DNA of 64,000 bases from Hydnum rufescens UP504 (taxonomy: Eukaryota; Basidiomycota; Agaricomycetes; Cantharellales; Hydnaceae): contig MU129027.1 in the NCBI GenBank assembly GCA_014904985.1, positions 109,311 to 173,310 on the forward strand, given 5' to 3'. The translations under genes and the position numbers were made by a program. Positions 39,321-50,588 of this stretch are shown here, one piece after another. The notes below the pieces were generated by a model. It worked only from the letters and a program-made list of their open reading frames with translations. It made no database searches and was not told where the DNA came from. Every line of letters starts with the position of its first letter. The first letter of the stretch is position 1.

Positions 39321-39744
39321 CTCTGATAAGAGCTGGTGGAAGAGTAGTACTCAAAAATGAGCGGATGTTGTATATAAAGCATATGGTAAGTTATCATAAC
39401 AGTGCGATATAAAGAAGCAGTGAGTTACCAGGGGCCAGAGAATGTGGTGTACATCGGTGGATCCCTGTGGCTAGCATAAACTTTGGCCCATATTTCATGC
39501 ATATCTAAGGGTCTGCCAGTGTTGGGCGACTTGGGAGATTCTATCTGTTGACTCATGGATCAAAGTGTTGGAACCAATTGCTTTGCCAATCTCAGCGGCT
39601 GGGGGCGGCAGATGACTGTGCACACGATAGGTGATTATCTGCCGGTCACCCGGCGAAGCCAGTAAACGAAGCGAAGGGTGGGTCGGGGGAGAAGACGCCT
39701 AGAGTCACCTTCCCAGGCAGCAAAACTTGAAATATCCCAGTCTG

Positions 39745-40315
39745 ATTCCCCATCGTTCTATTCCCAGTTGAGCAGCATCCGGAAGCAAAAACCGGAAATT
39801 GGCGCCGCAACTCAACCCCGCCCAAGGTGAGGGGTGTCTAAGTCCGTAAATACGGTATTTAGGCCCATAAAATGTACAGAAGTAGATTACCAGCTAAATT
39901 TGAAAGTTACTTGGGAGGTCCCGGGCGAATTTGAAGATAATCGGAAATTCCAAAAAAAGGAATTTCTGACTTGGCGCCCACAAGGGCGGTTCGTATGGGG
40001 GATGGATGGGAGGTTGGGATAGCGTCTGATAGAAGCTAAAAGGAGATTTCCCCAACATCCTGCGTGCTTTAGGCCCAAGCATCGGGATGGGCGCTTAATT
40101 TGATCTCTCGACTTACACAGGTTTCAAAAGGCTTAAATCTGTACAATAATTGGATGATATTCGCTGCAAGCAAGGTAATGCAAGGTAATAATATGATGAG
40201 ATGACGCGAATGATGCACGATTGAATTGTGAACTGTCTTTGGGGTCCCAGATGCAACATTTTCTCTCACGCTCCAAAGTTGTGAAGGGGGGTCGCACGAG
40301 GCCAGTATATTGCGA
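39745..40315. other. Unique spacer between duplication units A and B
   Basis: About 570 bp that matches neither unit. ORFs at 39834-40022 and on the minus strand (39887-40344) show no motif. A short tandem AAGGTAATGC-like doublet occurs at 40,170-40,187. No gene supported. Confidence 0.5.
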
Positions 40316-41341
40316 TGTTTGGCTCCCGGATGCAAACACCGCATTTCTCTTGGGCGAGGGACAGCTTCAAGATGTTGTCATGGAAGAGACCTGGCAACCC
40401 TCGCATCCGATCGTTGGCCGGGCTGGAAAGCTGTCATTGGCATCGAGGTACATGTCCAGATCAAGTCTCGAGCAAAACTCTTTTCTCGTCAGTATTTAAA
40501 TGTCTTCACAAGGCTAAATGGTTATGGAACTGTGTCTTCATAAAGAAACTCGCACGGCGTTCGATTAATCCCCTAATACATAGGTCTTGCTTTTCGATGC
40601 CGCATTTCCTGGAACGCTACCAGTAGGCGCTTCTCCTGGGGACATCACAGATACCACTCGCAGCCCATTTTTGGATTCAGAACTTAAATATTAAATGCGT
40701 CGAACTTGCCGTGCGGACAGCCTTAGCTATGGGATCGGATGTTCAGAAACGGTGTACGTTCGATCGCAAGCATTACTTCTATCCCGACCTTCCGAGTGGA
40801 TACCAAATCACTCAAAAATACGGTACTGTAAATTATTTGGGACCGACCTTACTTTTCCGCCCAGACTCGTGGCTCATTCTAGCACCGCTAGCCACGGGGG
40901 GCCAAGTATTAGTTGGACAAGGTCGGGCAGTGAGCATCGAGCAAATCCAACTTGAGCAGGTATGTTTCATTGTCGATCTTGGCCCAACTTAAAACCCCGA
41001 TTGATACGATGATACCAGGACATTGCGAAATCTACCAAAAGCATAACTGGTAGAGTAACTCACTCGTGCGCAGTAACAGAGATCGTCTCTCGGCCCGATA
41101 TGCGGTTTGAATATGCTCCATTCGGAGGCACTCATGTACCTGAGTTGTTAAATTCTCGGGACTCCTAAGAGGGAGGTGCTAGGTACGGTCCCTGCAGGCT
41201 CTATTGCGAGCTGTGGGAGCAAGTGACCGGAATATGGAACAGGTACGATATCAACACTACATGCAAAGCCCCCGTCGTTTCAAAGTTCTTGGGAGGGCTC
41301 GCTTCGATGCGATGCAAACGGTTCTGTTAATAGAAAAGATG
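40316..41341 (+). pseudogene. Truncated GatB copy
   Basis: Copy of the first exons of GatB. It retains [20 protein letters not shown], the HKETRTAF region, [20 protein letters not shown] with [20 protein letters not shown], and [20 protein letters not shown]. The start codon used by the full copy is gone (ATGCTCCGC there, a shortened CACCGC region here) and no in-frame ATG replaces it. In the segment matching [17 protein letters not shown] several bases are changed or lost, so the frame is broken. At about 41,341, just after GTTCTGTTAATAGAAAAGA, homology to GatB stops abruptly; the catalytic-tail and YqeY-like domains are absent. It cannot give a working subunit. Confidence 0.85.
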
Positions 41342-41382
41342 GTGTATCTTTGGATTTGTTTGTCCTGTAAGTGGCAAAGAAA

Positions 41383-41463
41383 TGTGATCATGCAAGCAAG
41401 CACAGCAGACGAAACATTATCCACGGCACATCCTGAAAAATGATGTACGAGGAAAAAGTGAGA
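41383..41463. repeat. 80-bp dispersed element at the GatB truncation point (inverted copy at 47.86 kb)
   Basis: The stretch starting GTGATCATGCAAGCAAGCAC and running to ACGAGGAAAAAGTG matches, on the opposite strand, 47,863-47,943. It lies in the filler between the end of the GatB homology (41,341) and the point where similarity to unit A resumes (about 41,516). Homologous short peptides can be read (ASTADETLSTA here, PSTAEETLSMA there). Confidence 0.65.
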
Positions 41464-41607
41464 CAGAAATCCATCGATATGTGCGGCTAAGTGGTCAGGC
41501 AGATGGTAACTAACAATCACGGGATGTTAATGCTAATGCGCACCCGCGGAGGGGGAGGGCGGGTTACCTCACATACTGTGGACACTTATTTTATAATCAT
41601 CATCTGG

Positions 41608-41883
41608 ATATACAGCAAAGAGCAAAGAGCAAGAGAGCAGTTAACAAGACGGATCCAGTTATACAGTGAAGAACAAAGAGCAAGCAGCAAGGCAGATCTG
41701 ATTGTACAGCAAAGAGCAAAGAGCAAGAGAGAGCGACTAGCAAGACGGATCCGATTATAAGAGCAAGACAAGCAGAGAGCAACTAGCAAGACGGATCCGG
41801 TTATACAGTGAAGAACAAAGACCAAAGAGCAAGAGAGAGCAACTAGCAAGACGGATCTGGTTATACAGCAAAGAGAAAAACGG
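41608..41883. repeat. AGCAAAGAGCAA-type minisatellite, copy B (expanded)
   Basis: Five to six imperfect units of about 45-60 nt, each opening GGATCC/GGATCTGGTTATACAG and continuing with AAAGAGCAAGAGAGAGCAAC and TAGCAAGAC. It lies immediately 3' of the P450 B stop. It is longer than copy A (about two units) and copy C (one to two). Confidence 0.8.
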
Positions 41884-44234
41884 TTAAACTGCCGTGACGA
41901 CCGCTGTACTCATTATCATATCTTCGGCGTGCTTCGAGCGTGCTCGAATGGTACATTTGAAAGCCTCCGCATGACTAGAATTGAACATCAGGAATGTGGT
42001 TCCTATTGGGATCCATTGAAAAGAGCCCCCCACCTGGTCAAGCCCGGTGTGAAGCCAACGTTTGGAGGAATTTCTTGGCCATCGGGGCCAATCTCCCTTC
42101 CAATCGTCAAGCTCGCCAATACAGTCGCCATCGCAATCCATAGGGTTGATTCTGCTAAGTGACGGCCGACGCATATTCTCAATGGAGATTGCGAGGTTAA
42201 TTGACATGCCGAATACCCACGCCCAGTCCAAAGGGAGTGAACTCACCTACGGCCAAACCCAAAATGGCCAACGGGAGGTGGCTCACTGTTTCCACCCTCG
42301 GATATGGGAGCATAGCGGTCGGGATTGAACAACGAGGGATCCTTATAAACTGCCTCATCGCGGCCCATACTCCTATAAACGAGTATAGTTCAGTGGGCGG
42401 GCGCTCGGGGGTTTCATACAACAGACCAGGCATTCGCGAATACGATTGATCCCTAGAACAAAGAATGATAGTGAAAATGTTCATAACATCCGGATAGGAT
42501 GTTGACTCACTTTGGGGATGAACATTCCTTGATAAATGTCGTTGTCTTCTGACTTGTGAGGTATACCTATGGAGTTTGCCTATTGGAGGGAGGACCGGTG
42601 GGGATGAATAAGAATCCTTACCCAGCGGCAATACAGGGTACCATCTGAGAATGAAGACTGCTTCAAGAAACATTGAGAGAATAAGAATCCGGTGTGCCAG
42701 TGCGTACCTCAAGGTCTCCTGCATTACCCGTTCGATGTAAGGGAGCGAGGGACGGTCTTCGAGGGTGGGTAATCTGTCAAAGCCGATGATAGAGTCCAAT
42801 TCATTCTGCGCCTTGAGCTGGACCTCGGGACTGAGGACCATGTTCAACAGAAAGATGCCTAGGGTTGCCGAGGTCTACGAATGGGAACCAGTCGTTATCA
42901 TCTATTTCCAATCAATGTAGAAGGGCATGTCGAAAAGTCTGCTCACCGTATCTTGACCAGCTTCGTATTCAATGGACATATATTGTTCCTCGATCGCCTA
43001 ATCGCTGCTGAATTTATTTATATTGCTTACCGATGTAAACGGTACCAGCAGCACCCTTTAAGTCAGCCGGCCCCATATCCGGAACGATGCCTTTTTCAGC
43101 GGGAGTATTGATACGTTCCAAAAGGGGAACGATGAATGATCGGGGTGCTATTCCTTGACGCTATTACCAGAGAATCATGAATGATCAACAGGACCATATC
43201 AAATATCTAGCACGCACCACCTGCTCCTGAACAGCGGCAAAGGGGATTTCATACAGTTGCTCAATCGCCCAAGACCATTTGCGAGCATACTTGAGAGACG
43301 AGGGAAATGGAAGCCAATCGGGTAAGTGTCTCACTGTACGCATCGGCCAGTAAGGATCAGGTCTTGCGTAGCGAAACAGTATTTGAAAAAGTTGAAGGCT
43401 GACGCAGTGGGAAAAAATCAACTGAGCTCCCACCAGGAGCGCCAACATGGCTGATCGCATAGGATGCATCAGCACCGATTTGGTCGTAACGGTCGTAATC
43501 CGACGTCATTCGGTAACCGAACACAATCCCCATGATCAGGGCCGACGAAAACCTAATACGAGAGTGGCTTCAGACTTTAAGGATGGCGCAAAGACAGACA
43601 CTCTAAACCTGCGAAGAAGGTTAGCATAGGCTTCAGGCTTTTCAATGAGATTCTTGACTAGGATTCGTGATTCTGAAACCTGTAATTCACGAAAGGCTTC
43701 GATGTTGCGCTTCGTGAAAGAGCCTTGTAGGAGTCTGCGATGCCTTTGGAACTGGGGGCCCCATCGAAGAAATCCAAGAGTATTTCTCATGCCCATACTA
43801 AGAGAAATGAACAAAGATTTGAGCATGCGGACACCAAGAGAGCTGAGACTTACATCTCGAATAGAGTGAAATTGGGCCTGTCGCGATAGTTTGCGCCTCT
43901 TTTGTCTAGCAGATCGACGGCGGCCTTGGCACTGTTCAATACTATGATCTCTCGATTTAGGACACTAAAGTGGATAACGTCGCCTACGAGAGGGAAGCTC
44001 GTATTGTGAAGTAGACAAAGATAGAAGGCAATGGTTCTCACTATTGAATTCGCGAGACCAGTTCTGATAAGCTCGTTCTGGATTGCCGACAGGAGCGATG
44101 CGCAAATGACCGAGGAAAGGCTCTCCAGGTGGACCAGGCGGCAGAGGAGGGCGAGAAGTACGGCGAAAGCGAGCATGTACAAGGAGGGCCGCAATGGCAA
44201 CGAAAACAGCTATCACCAACTGGACGAATCCCAT
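41884..44234 (-). CDS. Cytochrome P450 copy B, apparently intact
   Basis: Paralogue of copies A and C and the only one in which I find no break. The start at 44234 gives MGFVQLVIAVFVAIAALLVH then a hinge PPLPPGPPGEPFLGHL. Exons follow with DVIHFSVLNREIIVLNSAKA, RGANYRDRPNFTLFEM, FLRWGPQFQRHRRLLQGSFT, MTSDYDRYDQIGADASYAIS, KYARKWSWAIEQLYEIPFAA, I-helix EQYMSIEYEAGQDT (about 42,955), K-helix MQETLR (about 42,715), PDRYAPISEGGNSEPPPVGH with the haem loop FGFGRRICVGRHLAESTLWI, and the C-terminus KCTIRARSKHAEDMIMSTAV ending at 41884. Intron joints were checked around WSMGRDEAVYKDPSLF and the haem loop. A TATATAAA element lies at 44,285-44,292. Substrate unknown; family assignment as for copy A. 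Confidence 0.85.
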
Positions 44235-44638
44235 CTCTGATAAGAGCTGGTGGAAGAGTAGTACTCAAAAATGAGCTGATGCTGTATATAAAATATATGC
44301 TAAGTGGGATACAAAGAAATAGTGAGTTCCCAGGGTCAGAAAATGGTATAGACTGGTAAATCGCTCGGCTAGCACAAAATTTGGCTTACATTTCGCGCAT
44401 ATCTAAGCGTCGGTTCAGCAGCTCAGAGACTCTATCTGTTGACTCATAGGTCAAATTCTTCCAAGCAATTGCTTTGCCAATCTCAGCATAAGGAGGCAGG
44501 CAGACTGTGCGCAGGGTGGGTGGGATCATCTGCCGGTCACCCGACGAACCAGTAAACGAAGCGAAGGGCAAGTGGGTTGGGAGGGAAGGCACCTAGAGTC
44601 GAGCCACCCAGACAGCAAAACTTGGAATGTCCCAGTCG

Positions 44639-45645
44639 GACTCCGACGCGAACGATGCCGGAAGCAAACCAGCTTCTGTACCGAGTCGACATTTTAAAGG
44701 GTTTGGTTTCAAGAAAGGTGGCTTTATACGCCCATACCTAAAATAGGAATGTACCTCTCAAGCCTAGAAAACGAGTGAAGCCATTTACGATACCCAGATG
44801 CCCCAGTTCTTGTGAGAGGCTACGGATGAAAAATAGTATTTCCCCTGATGACTAAGCGGACGTGAGCAAATTCGATAGACCGGAGAGCCCTAGTTGCTCG
44901 AGTGAAATAGCAGGAAGGATACTATTAAGTCCTTAGATTTGTTGCGAGCTGAAGCTCGCCCTTTTATACTACGTACAAGACATTAAAGAAAATACAGGTG
45001 GATAGTAGAATCTTCGGGTGCTAGTACTGGCACCAGCCAGAAAGACATACAAGATTCTCTTAGGTATATTACCATAAGACGGTGGTAGGGGAGTCGCGCG
45101 TGGTCCGCCGTTAAGCCTAAATAGGGGGTATTACCCTTTTTGGGCTGATTACATAATCAACACAATTTTGTTATTACATCAAGTTCCTCTCCAGCAACTT
45201 AATGGAGTCATCCAGGGGACTCGCCTGCCCAGGGAAAGTCCTAGGGTACCTGGGAGATTCGAGTGAATGTCGCAATGGATCCAATTAGATCATCCAATGA
45301 ACACCCCAGGCGTCACTCCCCACAGCAGTGGGCCCGGGCCCATCGCCTCGGATGTAAAATCTTTAACAGTGCTCAGTACATATGGCGGACGCAGTGCTCA
45401 ACCCCACGAGCAGCCTCTCATTCCGTCCCCGGGCTGAGGATGCTTCAGCCACTACTCCGTTTCCACCCTGACGTTCCTATCCGAGGTCAGTTGCGTCAGC
45501 CATGGCATCAGTACAGCAGTCTTTCGAACGTAAGCACAGGTGTGTCCCCCGGGCGGTCTATATCGAGATTTTGGGCCATTGGAATCTCTCGCTTGACTCG
45601 CGAGGACCTCTATCCACTAAATTAACACCGCAGGCGTGTAAGGTC
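44639..45645. other. Intergenic stretch with no supported gene
   Basis: About 1 kb. ORFs at 45263-45625 and 45502-45831 lack motifs and shift frame. A small inverted arrangement, GCGAGCTGAAGCTCGC, at 44,944-44,959 is a perfect 7-bp palindrome around a 2-nt centre. No other structure seen. Confidence 0.4.
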
Positions 45646-46053
45646 TCATGGATCAGCGGCAGTCTTCATGGTAACTTCAAAGTCAATCGATTCCAGGGAC
45701 ATTGTCCAATTGTCCTCATCCTTCTGTCCCAAATAGTGTTCCCCTGTCGTCTTCATTCTGCGGGCCTGGTTCAATGCTTCCTGCCACAAAGGTTTCTCTG
45801 CGAACAATGTCAATGCCACTACTACCTTTGATCCATTCGACCGCTTGCCACCGCGCGTGGGGATCGGATGGCCTTTGCCCCTCCCCTCTCGATCTAGATC
45901 AACACATCTTCTCTCGGTCTCTGCACTCAAATACAGCTCGTGATTGTGCAGGCATGAAGCAAGGCAATGTGGCGCACACGTGTCTACCCTGATTGCACCA
46001 ATACATTCAAGATAGTAGACGCCGAGCTCTACTTCATCCATTATGTTCGGCAC
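45646..46053 (-). CDS. Hypothetical protein
   Basis: A continuous 135-codon ORF from ATG at 46053 (MPNIMDEVELGVYYLECIGA) to the stop at 45646. It contains a basic middle (DREGRGKGHPIPTRGGKRSN) and a helical C-terminal part (LFAEKPLWQEALNQARRMKT, DNWTMSLESIDFEV). I do not know the family. No intron is required. Its start faces the FKBP gene about 190 bp away, which would make a divergent pair if the ORF is real. Confidence 0.35.
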   Translation of the reverse strand: MPNIMDEVELGVYYLECIGAIRVDTCAPHCLASCLHNHELYLSAETERRCVDLDREGRGKGHPIPTRGGKRSNGSKVVVALTLFAEKPLWQEALNQARRMKTTGEHYLGQKDEDNWTMSLESIDFEVTMKTAADP

Positions 46054-46245
46054 TAGCTGAAGAATTCGATTTCAATTGGCGTTTCTGCACCCCACTTCCT
46101 AAAGCGCTTAGCGGCCACGCACCTAAATGGAGCATTGTGATTGCTACAATATCTTCTTGTGGTATAAGTATTCCTGTTCCCGTCTCCCCCCTTTCCAGTC
46201 TCTATCCTGCTATTTATCGCCACTTCTGCTATCTGGGACTCTGAA

Positions 46246-46866
46246 CATGGCTTCATCTGTCAAGATTTCCACCGTCATATGCGGTGATGGTAAGGTCGGT
46301 TCCAACTCAACAAGTTCAATGGAGATGGCATAGTTAAAACCTCGCCCCACGTACAGACCTTTCCTTCCCCGGGCGGTAGGCACAGTTCGTTACAAGATAT
46401 GTTTTCGGCTTGACCAATGAACCCCTCAGACAAAATTACGGTCGCTACAAAGAATTTATAGATGCGGATCGCCTGAACCTTGTACGTCTTTCGTCTGCCT
46501 GTACGGATTGTTCCAAACGGTTTCTGTCCTCGCAGGTTCAAGAGAGCGCTGCCACCGGGTTCGTATTTGAGCTTGGGACTGGAAATATCCTAAAAGGCTG
46601 GGACGAAGGTCGGGATTTCATTTCTTCTGCAGTTCTTACCTGTTTAACCTCTGTCTTCTTTCAGCCCTCCCTCAGCTCTCTCTGGGAGAGAAGGCTGTCC
46701 TGGTGATACCGCCGGACCTTGTGAGTCACATTTCTTTGGTCATTAGATAACGTTGGGATAAACTTGCAATCCTGTCCCTCTTCAGGCCTACGGGCCAGGA
46801 TTTCCGCCTGTCATCCCTCCCGATTCTACCATTTATGTGGAAATCGAGCTTTGGGCGATTAATTAA
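46246..46866 (+). CDS. FKBP-type peptidyl-prolyl cis-trans isomerase
   Basis: Member of the FK506-binding protein family, which isomerises Xaa-Pro bonds. ATG at 46246 opens MASSVKISTVICGDG. The diagnostic central exon reads FVFELGTGNILKGWDEG (about 46,560-46,610), including the binding-pocket Trp. Then LPQLSLGEKAVLVIPPDL and the last exon, AYGPGFPPVIPPDSTIYVEI ending ELWAIN at 46866, match the FKBP core (tyrosine of AYG and the FPPVIPP loop present). The segment between the first and central exons is unclear: TFPSPG and DKITV are recognisable, but the strand carrying the usual Y-x-G and F-D-S-S motifs reads CTDCSKRFLSSQ. I could not find clean joints there, so the gene may be divergent, alternatively spliced or damaged. 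Length about 110 residues, as for cytosolic FKBP12-type proteins. Confidence 0.7.
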
Positions 46867-47439
46867 CAAAACCAGTTGTCCCTACGTATATCCGGACTTC
46901 AGTTTTCATAGAATGTCATGTTTGTTGTGGTGGCGAGCATGTGCTCGTTAAAATGCGTCCAGTCGCCAAGCGGTGCGTCGACGGTGACCCGATAAAGCCC
47001 ACATTTAAGAACATAATTTCGGTACAGCAGCAACTGAGGTGACTGCATGACATGTCCTTGACGTGAATTCGTGTGGTGGGGTGGCAGTTAAGTGGCAACG
47101 GCGCGTGGCCGGCCACACACCAGGAACTGTGATAGGTCGAATTAGGTATAATTTAAAAAGCCGAGGATCTGGAGAGGTATATGCCCACGAGGCAGTTTTA
47201 AGTGGAGGCTAGAGTGACCCTTGGTCCTCGGCCTCCCATTCTAACAGTTCATGTGGAAATAATCTATTGTTTACGATATCGACAGAGGCATTACCAGCCA
47301 AAGAAATACCCACACTTACCCACCGATCCGTTCTGTCGATTTGGGCCATTTATGATGTGATCATGATTGGGTGGTCTTTCAGTGCTACCGCAGGCCCACC
47401 TCCGAGAGTCATATCTGTGCTATACACCGGCGGCGAACA
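46867..47439. other. Intergenic stretch with no supported gene
   Basis: 3' of the FKBP gene. Two short ORFs (46916-47116 minus, 47267-47467 plus) show no motif. Nothing else seen. Confidence 0.4.
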
Positions 47440-47943
47440 TCAAAGTTTGAAAAGTACGCGGAAATGATGCCAGAGCGTTCTCCCAGATCCAGAACGCTGC
47501 GTGAGCACGGCTTCGTCTGGCACCTTCGCTAGCGTAGACAGTCGCCCTCGTAGTCGTTGCGAGTTCGAACGCCAACACACCACCATATCTCGTTTAGGAA
47601 TGGCAATATGGTGTTCTCCCGCGTTTTGAAACACCGTGAGTTCTTCAGTGACATCATAATAGAAATTATGCATGAGGAAGGGACAGTACTGAAGGGACGC
47701 GTTGTCGTCGTCACCGGTGAGGGTCGCCTTTGTCGAGGATCTGGCTCCGCATAGCAAAATATAAATTTTAGCCGCTGGCACTAAGCTTGTACCTTTTCTG
47801 TGTAATCTGGATCTGTCATTTTTCGTGATTCCTGATCTCAACCTCCTGCTCTTTCGCTCACGCATCCACTTTTTCCTCGTACATCGTTTTCTAGGACAGG
47901 CCATGGATAGTGTTTCTTCTGCTGTGCTCGGTTGTGTGATCAT
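47440..47943 (-). CDS. Hypothetical protein whose N-terminus is a dispersed repeat
   Basis: An uninterrupted 167-codon ORF from ATG at 47943 (MITQPSTAEETLSMACPRKR) to 47440. It has a very basic N-terminal third (RCTRKKWMRERKSRRLRSGI) and a more ordered C-terminal part (LQYCPFLMHNFYYDVTEELT, IAIPKRDMVVCWRSNSQRLR). The family is not recognised. The first 25 or so codons match, in inverted orientation, the 41,383-41,463 filler at the GatB truncation point. This suggests either that part of this gene was copied there or that both derive from a mobile element. Confidence 0.35.
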   Translation of the reverse strand: MITQPSTAEETLSMACPRKRCTRKKWMRERKSRRLRSGITKNDRSRLHRKGTSLVPAAKIYILLCGARSSTKATLTGDDDNASLQYCPFLMHNFYYDVTEELTVFQNAGEHHIAIPKRDMVVCWRSNSQRLRGRLSTLAKVPDEAVLTQRSGSGRTLWHHFRVLFKL

Positions 47944-49408
47944 CGGTATTCCACCTCAGTCCACTCTATTGTTTGTAGCAATGAATACAATCACTGATGC
48001 TCGATTGGCCTCGTCACTTACAGAAGACCGAAAGATACTGGAGAGCACACCAGAAACACAGGATAGTAAATACAATCACCGTACTCGATAGGATTCGCTA
48101 TCAAAAGATAAGGAGATGTTGGGACGTCGCTGTCTCAAGCAAATATGGATGTGAAAGAATGTCCCACGAAAGGACGTTGGTCGAAAAATTCCTGTGTAAG
48201 ACACAGTGGTCCCAGAGTAATCTGAATCGAGTTCAAACATGTCGCCATCGCGAACAAGTTTGGCTGCGAAGTGCACCAAAGAGACGATCCGCGTTGAAAT
48301 CCTCCCCTTTCGGTGAAGAGATCAAGAGACCAAGGCATAGCGGAAATCGCTCAACCCCTGCGACGGTTCCAACCACCCGGACAAAAAAAAAGGCAACCAT
48401 TCCCCCCTCCGCGCATATACATAACAACATATGTGGGCATCTCCGGGGAGTGAACACTTGTGTGAACAGAGGTATGCTCCGAGTAGGGCGTTTTCTGGTA
48501 CGTCGCTCGACGAAGTTATCGCCGGACCCAGCTAGAGTCAATCAAGAGGGATAGGATTATACTCAGACTTTAGCCCGCTCGCGATATTGGATGTGCCCGG
48601 GGGCAGCTTCCTGTACGTAGCGAGCCTCGCAGCCTTGGGACCGCTGTGGCTTGGCGTGGTGAGGAAAGAAAATCTCCGGAAGATCCCGGGGTCATCTGCT
48701 CCCGCACCTTCAATTTTCTGCGTATAATACCCCGTCTGATCTTTTTCGGTCGTTCTTGGGATAGCCATCGGCTCAATGGATTCGAAATGAACTCTTATTC
48801 TCAACCTGACTGTAAAACTGCGAATTAGGATATGCATTGCCATAATTTAGTGGAGGCTGGTAAGAGCCTGCCTAATAATGGGGAGGAATTGCCACACCGC
48901 AAAGGGATACAGCGGCAAGGATTTAAGGAAAGCCAAATATTAGCTGTGGCGGTCACGATTCGAGATCGGACTCCAGGATGTCTCTTCAAGTAATTCAAGA
49001 TCATCTCTCACGCTTACGCACCCGGTGGGAAGAGGGAATCGAACATGTAGACAAGGTCCGTCGCGAAGGAGCTGGTCCTCTGCCCGTGTGGGCGTAGAGA
49101 TTGAGACGCCCTTCCTCGTCCTTTTGTGCGATATATGTGTATGTCTCATTGTGCGGTAGTTGGGGCGATAATACACGCAAACACCTCGCCCTGATTCAAA
49201 CACGGGCTCCATACTTGGAAATACCATCTCATCACCTGTTTTTTTTTTTGTTTATCTGCAGAACAGCGACGCAACGAAAGAACTCCCGAAAGGTGTTTGC
49301 GCCTTATCCCCTCGATTGACATCGTACTGTTCTTCAACTTCTCAGAATAAAAAAGGGAGCAAGGGATGGTTTGCAACAGGCTTATGACGATTAACAGAAG
49401 TTGGCAGT
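47944..49408. other. Region with overlapping ORFs but no supported gene
   Basis: Long open frames exist on both strands (47997-48554 plus, 185 codons; 48076-48279, 48233-48541 and 48538-48843 minus), but they overlap and none has a motif. The minus-strand piece FAAKLVRDGDMFELDSDYSG with TTVSYTGIFRPTSFRGTFFH is the most protein-like, and a minus-strand gene of unknown type may lie here. A-tracts at 48,384-48,392 and T-tracts at 49,240-49,249 are noted. Confidence 0.35.
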
Positions 49409-50033
49409 TCAACGTGTACGAGAAGCTTTTTCCAACACTACCAAGAAACAATGAGGACGGCATGAGATTTGCGGGTGGGCACTGAGCGTTGCGAAAGACC
49501 CACCGGTTTCATAGGAAATTTCATCCGGATCTGTCCCCTGGATTTCAATCGCAACGCCTACGAGGGCCCGGCGGAGAGCGTCCTTGGACGTAGAGAACAG
49601 CATCTTGTTCTTAATCTTTGCGATGTCGGGAGACCTGATCGTCACACGATCCAATCCGGCACCATCGTGATGAGTTGTAGAAGGAGAGAGAATGTTTCGG
49701 GAGAACACACCAAGTCAAGAATATGATCTTGTTCCTCACCCCATCTTTCGTATCGAATTGAAAATCATAGACCGCGTAGCGGCATTCGGTGCGTGGTAGG
49801 GTGGCAATAAATTCGGGGTACTTTTCCGTGCCACTCCTTTCGACAATGATCTCGGTGATGTCGTTGTTCAAGGTGTATACGATGAAATTATGTTTCTTCC
49901 GGAGTTTGAGTTCTTGAAAAGCTGTGAGGGACTCATCGTTAACGCGTACACCTGAAGTGGCCTGTACTCGAAGATAGACGGATATCGGACATCAGTTACA
50001 GCAAGAACATGACCGAAAGAGTCTACCAACCAT
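49409..50033 (-). CDS. Cofilin / actin-depolymerising factor
   Basis: ADF-homology protein that severs and depolymerises actin filaments. The first exon is just ATG (50031-50033), followed by an intron; the second exon begins at 49,961 with [20 protein letters not shown]. The initiator-codon-only first exon is typical of this family. It continues with [40 protein letters not shown] and [11 protein letters not shown], then after an intron [20 protein letters not shown] and [20 protein letters not shown], the actin-binding long helix. A last mini-exon gives VLEKASRTR with TGA at 49409-49411. Length (about 140 residues) and all landmarks match fungal cofilins. No defect seen. Confidence 0.93.
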
Positions 50034-50588
50034 GAGGGATTCTTGCGAGATGACGAAGATCAAGGTATGTGGTGGTTATGAATCCAATCAACACTTCGAT
50101 GGATAAGAGGACCCGGAGATTTGCGCACCAGCCGCATCCGTACCTGTGTTGCTGCGACGCTGCCGCAGCGAAGCGGTTTGATGCGCAGATCACCAGAAAT
50201 GCTGCGAGCAGGTTGGTTGGCCAGACACCCTCAGCTCCGCAGAATATCTCATCAAGCCAAGATCCCTCTTATATCCTCTTATCACTTCACTTCTAAATCT
50301 CACTTTTTCTTGTTTTCATCCCTCTGCTGTCCCTTCTCAATCCCTGCAGGTAGCACACATGCCGACGACACCTCTACAAGTGCCCAACGTGCAGAGAGAT
50401 TAAACAAATTACTCGTGCCTCGTATGCCCTTTTGAATCTCCCCACTACGCATCTGCACATGTCCACGGGTGATTGTGGCCATTCACCAGTGTCGTGGACA
50501 AACAGTGCAATTAGGATAGAGTAGAGTAGAGTGCAACTTGACCGCAATAAAGGATTACATTATCGTTATCTTCGGGCTGTGCCGACGG
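50034..50588. other. Divergent intergenic region, cofilin / mitochondrial ribosomal protein
   Basis: 555 bp between two divergent starts. ORFs at 50069-50296 and 50121-50435 run over pyrimidine-rich sequence (about 50,262-50,345) without motifs. A direct repeat GAGTAGAGTAGAGT lies at 50,518-50,532. It probably holds both promoters. Confidence 0.4.

Larger units (their letters stand above)
34348..39744. repeat. Segmental duplication, unit A (GatB + P450 A)
   Basis: This 5.4-kb block recurs at 40,316-44,638 in the same orientation. The match begins just upstream of the GatB start (shared CTTCAAGATGTTGTCAT at 34,412 and 40,364) and runs through the 5' half of GatB. It resumes near 36,745/41,516 and continues through the minisatellite and the whole P450 to its promoter, ending near CCCAGTC at 39,738-39,744. 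The 3' half of GatB (about 35,402-36,740) has no counterpart in unit B. Confidence 0.85.
40316..44638. repeat. Segmental duplication, unit B (truncated GatB + P450 B)
   Basis: Same order and orientation as unit A, but about 1.1 kb shorter because the 3' part of GatB is missing. Identity with unit A is high by eye in exons and clearly lower in introns, with many single-base differences, so the duplication is not brand new. Past the P450 promoter, similarity continues to CCCAGTC at 44,632-44,638. Confidence 0.85.
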
